From the NCBI GenBank assembly GCA_030595135.1, contig JAUVDU010000080.1, forward strand, positions 1 to 7,001: a DNA stretch of 7,001 nt. Reading direction: 5' to 3'. The position numbers and the translations under genes were made by a program. Shown here one piece after another: positions 1 through 6,089 of the stretch. Position 1 is the first letter of the stretch. Each line of letters opens with the position of its first letter. The stretch comes from Deltaproteobacteria bacterium (GTDB taxonomy: Bacteria > Desulfobacterota > Anaeroferrophillalia > Anaeroferrophillales > Tharpellaceae). The notes beneath the pieces were generated by a model. That model made no database searches and was not told the origin of the DNA. It worked only from the letters and a program-made list of their open reading frames with translations.

Positions 1-318
1 GTCACCGGTCTGACTATGGCTGAAGTGATCCGCGACCCGATCGTCTTTCAAATAGTTGACAACTTGGTCAAAGAGAGTGTACTAGTAGCCCGCGCCAACG
101 AGATCTCCTTAGGCTGGGGTTACTATCCTTACGCTATCAACTACATGAAAAATGCCGGCGACCACAAACCCTCAATGCTGGTTGATATCGAGATGAAACG
201 GCGCACGGAAGTCGATTTCATTAATGGTAAAATTGTCGAATATGGCCGCCAGGCCGATATTAAAACACCTTATAACCTGATGATCCGAGCTTTGGTTAAA
301 GCGTTGGAGTCTAAGTAA
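1..318 (+). CDS. panE: Ketopantoate reductase (2-dehydropantoate 2-reductase), C-terminal part; 5' end outside window
   Basis: This is the C-terminal domain of an ApbA/PanE-family enzyme, which reduces ketopantoate to pantoate with NADPH in the cytoplasm during pantothenate and coenzyme A synthesis. The frame is open from base 1 (VTGLT precedes the first Met at 16), so the ATG at 16 is internal and about two thirds of the gene lies to the left. The family signature is clear: a Ser in PSML (codon 172-174) followed 12 residues later by Glu in RRTEVDFING (codon 208-210). This matches the spacing of the substrate-binding Ser244 and Glu256 of E. coli PanE. The final KTPYN...ALVKALE stretch is also typical. 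The Rossmann NADPH domain and the catalytic Lys are not in the window. A paralogous 2-hydroxyacid role cannot be excluded, because ApbA-family members are often multiple. The next gene starts 10 nt after the stop. Confidence 0.85.
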   Translation, partial: VTGLTMAEVIRDPIVFQIVDNLVKESVLVARANEISLGWGYYPYAINYMKNAGDHKPSMLVDIEMKRRTEVDFINGKIVEYGRQADIKTPYNLMIRALVKALESK

Positions 319-328
319 AAAAATTATT

Positions 329-1015
329 ATGAATCGAGATTTTTATTTACAGTTTCTAACTACCTGTTCTCAAGATAAGGAAAGTTTAGAGACCCTGCAA
401 ACCCTGATCGAAGATCACCTAAAAAGCCCGGTTGAGTTGATGATCCGGGTCAAAGGAGACAATGGTCTGCCAATTATTACCGTCCAACTTAAAGAGGGTA
501 GCCGGATTGTCCACCCGCAAGGCGGGATGGCAACAATTCCGGCTGCATTCGGTGATGAGGAGATCAGACTTATTCCGATTTTCATCTATGAAACCGAAGA
601 GATTGAAGGTCGTTTTCTCGATTATGAAGCCGCTCATATCGCTGCTTTACTTGATCGGGAAGGGGAGTATGAGCACTATAAAAAGTTCCTTCTTAACGCC
701 CCGAATGCCGGTTCTGAATACGCGGAAAAACTTGATTATCTACGCCATATTGCCCGCCGTATCCTGATTCATGACCAGACCGCCTTTTTTTTCCTCCACG
801 CCGACAAGGCTCAAGAAACAGTTCGCACTCTGGTTCTTTACCAGCTCGGTGAACGCCTCTCCTGGTATCTTGAAAAACTGGAAATTGACCAGGAGAAAGC
901 AGTCGACGACCTCTGTTTGACCCTGGATGAATTTGCCGCCAACGACCCATTTTATAAAGATTTTGATGTCAGCGGCTATTTCAGGCAAACTTTGGTCGCC
1001 TTGACCATGTTTTAA
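329..1015 (+). CDS. Uncharacterised 228-aa cytoplasmic protein
   Basis: I do not recognise this family. The 228-residue product is acidic and soluble-looking, with no signal peptide, no membrane segment and no CxxC or other metal-binding cluster. Residues about 1-90 alternate charged and hydrophobic residues, including a Gly/Pro-rich stretch (HPQGGMATIPAAFGDEE, about 62-78), and could form a beta-rich fold. Residues about 98-228 look helical, with long runs rich in Glu, Lys, Leu and Tyr and an aromatic patch, AFFFLH (152-157). The gene lies 10 nt after panE and 11 nt before trmFO on the same strand, so it is probably cotranscribed with them. Reality as a gene is supported by full-length openness, tight packing and normal composition. 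The ATG at 329 is the first start after the panE stop. Only an A/T-rich leader precedes it, without a good ribosome binding site at normal distance. No function is proposed. Confidence 0.75.
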   Translation: MNRDFYLQFLTTCSQDKESLETLQTLIEDHLKSPVELMIRVKGDNGLPIITVQLKEGSRIVHPQGGMATIPAAFGDEEIRLIPIFIYETEEIEGRFLDYEAAHIAALLDREGEYEHYKKFLLNAPNAGSEYAEKLDYLRHIARRILIHDQTAFFFLHADKAQETVRTLVLYQLGERLSWYLEKLEIDQEKAVDDLCLTLDEFAANDPFYKDFDVSGYFRQTLVALTMF

Positions 1016-1026
1016 AATAACTTTAT

Positions 1027-2352
1027 ATGACTAAAATATCAATAATTGGTGCCGGCCTAGCCGGCTGTGAAGCGGCCTGGCAACTGGCTGAACGGCAAAT
1101 TCCGGTAACCCTGTATGAGATGAAGCCTGAGCGCTTCTCACCGGCCCACTCTAATCCCGACCTGGCTGAACTGGTCTGCTCCAACTCGCTTAGAGCCAAT
1201 CTGCCGACCAATGCCGGCGGTCTCCTGAAAGAGGAGATGCGGACTTTAGGTTCGTTGATCATGACGGCGGCGGAAAAGACCAAAGTTGCGGCCGGTAATG
1301 CCCTGGCCGTCGACCGTCAGGCTTTTGCCCGCGAGATTACCAAAAAAATCGAAGCCCATCCCCTGATTACGACAATCCGCCAGGAAGTTACGGCATTACC
1401 ACAAGAAGGCATTGTCATTGTTGCAAGCGGTCCCTTAACTTCAGAAGCCCTGACTACGGCCCTTGAGCCTTTAGTCGGGGAACGGCTCTATTTTTACGAC
1501 GCCACTGCCCCGATTGTCGCAGCCGACACAATTAATTACGAAATTGCCTTTCGCGCTAACCGTTACGCGGATGCAGGGGAGGAGGGAGATTATATCAACT
1601 GCCCTCTGGATGAGAGCCAATACTTAAAGTTTATTGAAACAATAGCTGAAGGGGATCTGGTCAGAAGTCGTAATTTTGAAGATGAAAAGGTCTTTGAAGG
1701 CTGTATGCCGATCGAAGCGATGGTTGCGCGAGGGCCCCTGACTCTGGCATTTGGCCCTCTAAAACCCAAAGGTCTAAAAGATCCTAGAACCGGCCGGGAA
1801 GCTTATGCTACTGTCCAGTTGCGGAGCGAAAACCAAGAGCAAACCATGTTTAATCTGGTCGGTTTTCAGACTCGTTTAACCTTTCCCTGGCAAGAAAAAA
1901 TCATCCACTTGATTCCAGGCTTGGAAAAAGCTGAAATTTTACGTTTTGGGACGATGCATCGCAATACGTTTATCGATGCACCACGTATCTTAAATCCCTT
2001 TTTTCAGCACCGAAAAGAGAGCCGTATCTTCTTTGCCGGCCAGATCAGCGGCGTCGAGGGCTACCCTGAATCAACCGCTTCCGGCCTCATTGTCGGCCTT
2101 CAGGTTGCCGCTCTGGTCAACAACCGGGAGCTTTTCACCTTTCCGAAAACCACGGCTTTAGGAGCCTTGAGCGGTCACATCAGCAACGACCACAGCCCCA
2201 ACTTTCAACCCATGAATATCAACTTCGGCCTGATACCTCCTTTAGAAGGCAAAAAGCGCCGCAAAAGAGAACGTATCCTGGCCTACGTCGAACGTGCCCG
2301 TCAAGATCTGAAAACATGGTGCAGCAGCAACACCGCAACATTGATGCCTTAA
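1027..2352 (+). CDS. trmFO: Methylenetetrahydrofolate--tRNA-(uracil-54-C5)-methyltransferase (FAD/NADPH-dependent) TrmFO
   Basis: TrmFO makes 5-methyluridine at position 54 of the tRNA T-loop. It takes the carbon from 5,10-methylenetetrahydrofolate and reduces it with FADH2, unlike the SAM-dependent TrmA. The 441-aa length is normal for the family. The N-terminus carries the FAD dinucleotide motif GAGLAG (8-13), followed by the characteristic YEMKP (30-34) and LVCSNSLRANLP (49-60). Both cysteines implicated in chemistry in B. subtilis TrmFO (Cys53 and Cys226) have counterparts: Cys51 in LVCSNSLR and Cys226 in FEGCMPIE. The C-terminal signature GQISGVEGYPES...GL and the SPNFQPMNINFGL segment (about 384-406) are intact. 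MnmG/GidA, a paralogue also called Gid, is excluded by the shorter length and these motifs. The ATG at 1027 starts directly at the MTKISIIGAG strand, as the family expects, but no Shine-Dalgarno is evident. The stop overlaps that of convergent parB. Confidence 0.97.
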   Translation: MTKISIIGAGLAGCEAAWQLAERQIPVTLYEMKPERFSPAHSNPDLAELVCSNSLRANLPTNAGGLLKEEMRTLGSLIMTAAEKTKVAAGNALAVDRQAFAREITKKIEAHPLITTIRQEVTALPQEGIVIVASGPLTSEALTTALEPLVGERLYFYDATAPIVAADTINYEIAFRANRYADAGEEGDYINCPLDESQYLKFIETIAEGDLVRSRNFEDEKVFEGCMPIEAMVARGPLTLAFGPLKPKGLKDPRTGREAYATVQLRSENQEQTMFNLVGFQTRLTFPWQEKIIHLIPGLEKAEILRFGTMHRNTFIDAPRILNPFFQHRKESRIFFAGQISGVEGYPESTASGLIVGLQVAALVNNRELFTFPKTTALGALSGHISNDHSPNFQPMNINFGLIPPLEGKKRRKRERILAYVERARQDLKTWCSSNTATLMP

Positions 2353-3263
2353 ACCCGCTCAGATTCCAACAATACCAGCAATCTCTCAAATTCTTCGGTT
2401 GATTTGAAATCAAGTTCGATCCGGCCGCGGCCACCGGCCTGACGGCGAATCCGAGTACCGGTGGCAAAGGTTTTCTGCAAACGTTGAGAAATGACCTGGT
2501 CTTCCCTGATCAGTAACTCTTTTTTTTCTTTCTGTTCCGACGATTCTTCAGCCGGAGTGATAACCGCTTCCTCTTTCTTCAATTTCCGAACCAGTTTTTC
2601 AAGTTCGCGAACGGAGAGTTTTTTCTCCAACGTCTCGGCCAGAGCTCTATTTTGCAGCTCACCCTCGGGCAAGGCCAGAAGGGCACGGCCATGACCCATA
2701 GAAAGCTGCTCTTCGGCTAAACACTGTTGCGCTTTTTCAGGCAGGTTGAGCAGACGGAGCATATTACTTATCGTAGTTCTACTTTTGCCTAAAAACTTGG
2801 CAATAGCTGAATGGGTCAGGGAAAATTCATGGGCCAGGCGATAATAACCCTGGGCCTCTTCAAGCGGATTCAGATCTTCGCGCTGCAGATTCTCAATCAG
2901 GGAGACCTGCAGGCCCTGGACTTCATCCAAGGCCATAACTATCACCGGAACTTCACTTAAACCAGCTTTTCCGGCGGCCCGCAGACGTCGCTCACCGGCA
3001 ATCAGGATATAGTGACCCGCTTTTTCCGCGGCTCTCACTAAAAGTGGTTGAATGACTCCATGTTCTTTTATCGATTGCGCCAACTCTTCAAGGTTTTCAT
3101 CGACAAATCTTCGCCGTGGCTGTTTGGCATCAGGCTCGATCAGATTGATCCGGCATTGCCGTAACTGCCCTTTCTCCGGGCTTACTGCATCTGGAAGCAG
3201 GGCTCCCAAGCCTCGACCCAGGCCGTGTTTGAGCAGAGCCCTTTTTTTTGCTGGAATATCCAT
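2349..3263 (-). CDS. parB: Chromosome partitioning protein ParB (Spo0J/Noc family CTPase)
   Basis: ParB is a CTP-dependent clamp. It loads at parS sites, spreads on origin-proximal DNA and drives origin segregation with ParA. The 304-aa product shows the chromosomal Spo0J layout. An N-terminal LGRGL box (15-19), the segment known to engage ParA, is followed by the ParB N-domain starting at INLIEPDAKQPR (39-50). The CTP-binding motif GERRLRAA (90-97) and ENLQREDLNP (124-133) come next, then a helix-turn-helix of about 149-172 (SAIAKFLGKSRTTISNMLRL) for parS recognition. After this comes a charged, Glu/Lys-rich linker (about 225-255) and a C-terminal dimerisation segment ending EFERLLVLLESERV. 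The ATG at 3263 has AGAGG 5 nt upstream. The gene is last in its operon, 21 nt after parA, and its stop overlaps that of convergent trmFO. Two A8 runs lie in its reading frame, near each end. Confidence 0.97.
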   Translation of the reverse strand: MDIPAKKRALLKHGLGRGLGALLPDAVSPEKGQLRQCRINLIEPDAKQPRRRFVDENLEELAQSIKEHGVIQPLLVRAAEKAGHYILIAGERRLRAAGKAGLSEVPVIVMALDEVQGLQVSLIENLQREDLNPLEEAQGYYRLAHEFSLTHSAIAKFLGKSRTTISNMLRLLNLPEKAQQCLAEEQLSMGHGRALLALPEGELQNRALAETLEKKLSVRELEKLVRKLKKEEAVITPAEESSEQKEKKELLIREDQVISQRLQKTFATGTRIRRQAGGRGRIELDFKSTEEFERLLVLLESERV

Positions 3264-3268
3264 TAAAA

Positions 3269-3273
3269 CCTCT
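3269..3273 (-). promoter_or_regulatory. Ribosome binding site of parB
   Basis: On the minus strand AGAGG stands 5 nt before the parB ATG at 3263, inside the 21-nt parA-parB gap. It supports the chosen start and suggests parB is initiated independently rather than only by coupling to parA. Confidence 0.7.
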
Positions 3274-3284
3274 GTCCTAATTAA

Positions 3285-4052
3285 CTATTTCTGCCGGGAA
3301 ATAAACTCCTCAGCCAGGCGAAAATAGGCTTGCGCCCCTTTTGAGGTAACATCGTAAAGAGCAATCGGAAGACCATGGCTGGGCGACTCACTCAAGCGGA
3401 CATTGCGCGGAATCACCGTCTCATAAACCAGTTCGGCAAAGTGTGTGCGAGCTTCGGCCTCAACCTGCTGAGCCAGAGTTGTACGATTATCAACCATGGT
3501 CAACAAAATACCCTCCAGAGCAAGCTCGGGATTGAGGCCGTTTTTTACCCGTTCAATCGTACTTAAAAGCTGCCCCAGACCCTCAAGGGCGTAATATTCA
3601 CTTTGCAGAGGAATCAAGACCGAAGTCGCTGCGGTCAGAGCATTGATGGTCAGAAGACCAAGGGAAGGAGAACAGTCAATAATGACATAGCAGTAATCAG
3701 AGGTCAACAAGGCGAGCTGGCGAGCCAAAAAAAATTCACGCTCTTGACAAGAGAGAAGTTCAACTTCAGCCCCGATCAAATCCGGCGTTGCCGGCAACAA
3801 AGACATGAAATCGAGACTTGTCGACAAAATTGCTGCGTCCGCCACGCACTCTCCCAGAAGCCAGTGATAAACATCACAACCTTCGTTTGCAACACAGCCG
3901 ACCCCGCTACTGGCGTTCGCCTGGGGATCGAGGTCGATAAGCAAGGTTTTTTGCTCGGCTATTGCTAATGAGGCAGCTAAATTAACCGCCGTCGTAGTTT
4001 TCCCGACGCCGCCCTTCTGGTTGGCAATCGTAATTATTTTAGCCGCCATCAT
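3285..4052 (-). CDS. parA: Chromosome partitioning ATPase ParA (Soj)
   Basis: ParA is a Walker-type ATPase that binds DNA non-specifically as an ATP sandwich dimer. ParB-parS stimulates its hydrolysis, which moves replicated origins apart; Soj homologues may also act on DnaA. The 255-aa length is that of a chromosomal Soj without the N-terminal HTH of plasmid type Ia ParA proteins. Visible motifs are the deviant Walker A KGGVGKTT (13-20, with signature Lys13 and P-loop Lys18), LLIDLDPQANAS (37-48), the Walker B strand YVIIDCSPSLG (122-132), the Soj-typical IPLQSEYYALEG (147-158), and RLSESPSHGLPI (219-230). Two consecutive ATG codons open the gene (4052 and 4049). The second is better spaced from the AAGG element, giving 254 aa. 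The gene follows the rsmG stop by 1 nt and precedes parB by 21 nt. Confidence 0.97.
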   Translation of the reverse strand: MMAAKIITIANQKGGVGKTTTAVNLAASLAIAEQKTLLIDLDPQANASSGVGCVANEGCDVYHWLLGECVADAAILSTSLDFMSLLPATPDLIGAEVELLSCQEREFFLARQLALLTSDYCYVIIDCSPSLGLLTINALTAATSVLIPLQSEYYALEGLGQLLSTIERVKNGLNPELALEGILLTMVDNRTTLAQQVEAEARTHFAELVYETVIPRNVRLSESPSHGLPIALYDVTSKGAQAYFRLAEEFISRQK

Positions 4053-4053
4053 T

Positions 4054-4698
4054 TTACCTTTTTCTTATAGTTCCGATATAGAGATCAGGAGCTCGGCCCG
4101 GCAGCTTGGTCTTTTCAAGTTTCTCAAAAAAGAGATCCGGCCATTTCCCAAGTTCTTGCTCAATCTTTTGACGATCAGGGTGGGCATCGGTAAAAAGCAG
4201 ACGCCCATCAGCTGCCAGCAGACTTGCAGCAACCGGCACAACATCGCGCAAAATGGTTACAGCTCGGCTGACAACTACGGGGAAGCGCTTTTCAAAAAAC
4301 GTTTTAGCATTTCCTGGGCTTAAATGCAAATGGATGATTTCAACATTTTTGAGGCCCAATTGTCGGCATATAAAGGTAAGAAAAATAGTTTTTTTACGAC
4401 GTGCTTCAACCAGAACAAATTTTGCTTTCGGCAAAACGATGGCCAGAGGCAGGCCCGGAAAACCGGGACCACTGCCTAAATCAAGAATCTCTTCATCACC
4501 CGCAAGAGGAACCAGATAATTTAAAGAGTCGAGAAAATGTTTGTTCACCACCTCTAAGGGTTTAGTGATTGTCGTCAAACTATAAGTTTTGTTCCAACGT
4601 TTTAACTCACGTTGATAAAGTGCAAACTGCTCAACTTGTCGAGTCGTCAGTTCAAGTCCCAGCAACCGGGCCCCGGAAATTAGCTCTTCATGCCACAT
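4054..4698 (-). CDS. rsmG: 16S rRNA (guanine527-N7)-methyltransferase RsmG (GidB)
   Basis: RsmG uses S-adenosylmethionine to make m7G at position 527 of 16S rRNA, in the 530 loop of the 30S subunit. Loss of this methylation is known to give low-level streptomycin resistance in several bacteria. The 214-aa product has normal family length and all hallmarks: WNKTYSLT (35-42, the WNxxxNLT motif with Ser for the usual Asn), HFLDSL (54-59), SAM motif I DLGSGPGFPGLPLA (73-86), LVEARRKKTIFL (96-107), and VVSRAV (142-147). The ATG at 4698 is 8 nt after the mnmE stop. No strong Shine-Dalgarno is present, so initiation probably relies on ribosomes finishing mnmE. In most genomes with this cluster mnmG lies between mnmE and rsmG; here it does not. 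Confidence 0.96.
   Translation of the reverse strand: MWHEELISGARLLGLELTTRQVEQFALYQRELKRWNKTYSLTTITKPLEVVNKHFLDSLNYLVPLAGDEEILDLGSGPGFPGLPLAIVLPKAKFVLVEARRKKTIFLTFICRQLGLKNVEIIHLHLSPGNAKTFFEKRFPVVVSRAVTILRDVVPVAASLLAADGRLLFTDAHPDRQKIEQELGKWPDLFFEKLEKTKLPGRAPDLYIGTIRKR
4057..4060 (-). promoter_or_regulatory. Ribosome binding site of parA
   Basis: Minus-strand AAGG overlaps the last codons of rsmG. It lies 4 nt from the ATG at 4052 and 7 nt from the ATG at 4049, so spacing favours the second Met as the main start. The element lies in rsmG coding sequence, which implies coupled translation of the two genes. Confidence 0.5.
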
Positions 4699-4706
4699 AA
4701 TAGTCG

Positions 4707-6089
4707 CTACTTACCAACACAAAACTGTGAAAAAACAATATCTAAAAGTCCTTCCGAAGCATCATGCTCCTGACCGGTTATGGCCAGCAGGTGAAAGCGG
4801 ATCTGATGCAGCTCTTCGGCCAGCATGTCGAGCAGGGGCTCGGCTTCCGCAGCTAAAACCACGGCGCGGCCAAGGTTTTCGGAAACTTTACTTAAGAGAT
4901 CGAAGTGGCGTTGCTGTGAAATCATTACGCTATCACTGAAAACCGCTGTTTGGGATTTAATAAAGCTGGCTATACCATCAATCACTTGAGTGATATCAGT
5001 CCGATCCCGGGCGCCGATACAACGCAAAACCGGCCCCTGATAAGAGAAACGTTCTTGGAGTTGGGCCTCTGTAAATAGTGGCTCCAGATCATCTTTGTTG
5101 AGTAGTAGAAGGTGGGGCTTATCTTTGATCTTAGCGTAGAGCTCGTCATCGAAATCATTTAAGGCCCGGCTCTGATCAAAAACCAGCAGAATAAGGCCGG
5201 CCTGCTCTAACCATCGCTCCGTTCGAGCCATCCCTAAGGCTTCAAGCTCAGCTTGCGGCTGACCCAGTCCGGCCGTATCGGAGAGTTCTATCTTGATTCC
5301 GGCAATCTCAAGGGGGGCGCTGATAACATCCCGGGTCGTACCGGAGATGGTGCTGACCAGAGCTCTATCTTCGGCCAACAGAGCATTCAAAAGACTCGAT
5401 TTTCCGACATTCGGGCGGCCTGCCAGCACAACCTTGATCCCGGCTTGCAGAATCCGGCCCCGCTGATAGGAATCGAGCAGCCCATGACACTGCTTTCCAA
5501 GCTCAGCTAACGGGCCGAGCATCTCGGTTTGGCTATAGTTTACACCTTCTTCGGCCAGAAGATCGATCTCTACTTCAACCGCCGCCAAAAGCCGGCTGAT
5601 TGAGGTCAGCATCTTATTGATGAAGTCCGACAATCCTCCCGCAAGCTGGGCCGTTGCCGCCACTAGCCCGGCTTCACTCTCGGCGTTAATCAGTGAGGCT
5701 ACGGCCTCGGCCTGAGTCAGATCAAGACGTCCGTTTAGATAAGCTCTTTTGGTAAATTCGCCGGGTGGGGCCACAGCGGCCCCCAGGGCAAAGAGAAGGG
5801 TCAGAATTTTTTTGCTGTTGTAGGCGCCTCCGTGACAATGGATTTCCGCCATTGCTTCGCCGGTATAGGAACGGCCGGAGGGCATTAAGGTCAGCAGAAC
5901 TTGATCGATATTCCGCTGGGTGACCGGGTCGTAAAAATAACCCAGATAGAGATGAAAAAAATCGGGACTCTTCGGCCATGGCCGAAAGACTTGCTCGACG
6001 ATAACATGGGCTTGCAGCCCACTCAAACGCACAATCGCAATCCCGCCCGATCCCGGCGGGGTTGATAGTGCGGCTATCGTCTCATTCAT
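4707..6089 (-). CDS. mnmE: tRNA modification GTPase MnmE (TrmE/ThdF)
   Basis: MnmE, acting with MnmG, installs the (carboxymethyl)aminomethyl group at C5 of wobble uridine 34 in certain tRNAs. It uses 5,10-methylenetetrahydrofolate, GTP, FAD and glycine or ammonium. The 460-aa length is standard. The N-terminal folate-binding domain runs from TIAALSTPPGSGGIAIVRLSG (4-24) to about 120, including EIHCHGG (82-88) and PPGEFTKRAYLNGRLDLTQAEAV (108-130). A helical domain holds the inserted G domain: G1 GRPNVGKSS (224-232), G2 GTTRD (250-254), G3 DTAG (271-274), G4 NKDD (331-334). The C-terminal CVGK (457-460) is the diagnostic C-x-G-K with its essential Cys. Its ATG overlaps the jag stop by 1 nt (TAATG) without a clear Shine-Dalgarno, which suggests termination-reinitiation coupling. 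The partner gene mnmG is not adjacent. Confidence 0.98.
   Translation of the reverse strand: MNETIAALSTPPGSGGIAIVRLSGLQAHVIVEQVFRPWPKSPDFFHLYLGYFYDPVTQRNIDQVLLTLMPSGRSYTGEAMAEIHCHGGAYNSKKILTLLFALGAAVAPPGEFTKRAYLNGRLDLTQAEAVASLINAESEAGLVAATAQLAGGLSDFINKMLTSISRLLAAVEVEIDLLAEEGVNYSQTEMLGPLAELGKQCHGLLDSYQRGRILQAGIKVVLAGRPNVGKSSLLNALLAEDRALVSTISGTTRDVISAPLEIAGIKIELSDTAGLGQPQAELEALGMARTERWLEQAGLILLVFDQSRALNDFDDELYAKIKDKPHLLLLNKDDLEPLFTEAQLQERFSYQGPVLRCIGARDRTDITQVIDGIASFIKSQTAVFSDSVMISQQRHFDLLSKVSENLGRAVVLAAEAEPLLDMLAEELHQIRFHLLAITGQEHDASEGLLDIVFSQFCVGK

Noticed and set aside
16..318. A small complete 100-aa protein starting at the ATG at 16
   Set aside because: The frame is open to the window edge, and the residues match the interior of the PanE C-terminal domain, so it is a truncated gene and not a small protein.
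785..792. T8 run in the uncharacterised gene as a sign of a frameshift
   Set aside because: The frame stays open on both sides with consistent composition to a stop 11 nt before trmFO, so there is no evidence of a break.
693..988. Two overlapping minus-strand reading frames of 82-85 codons inside the 329-1015 gene
   Set aside because: They lie wholly antisense to a longer packed gene, have atypical Arg/Gly/Cys-rich composition, and show no ribosome binding site or recognisable motif.
1027..2352. Calling this gene gidA/mnmG, since it is a Gid-family flavoprotein near mnmE and rsmG
   Set aside because: 441 aa instead of about 620, the TrmFO cysteine motifs (LVCSNS, EGCMP) are present, and the gene lies on the opposite strand to the mnmE cluster.
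3603..3968. 121-codon plus-strand reading frame inside parA
   Set aside because: Antisense shadow of parA. Composition rich in Arg, Gln and Cys, no motif, and parA is unambiguous.
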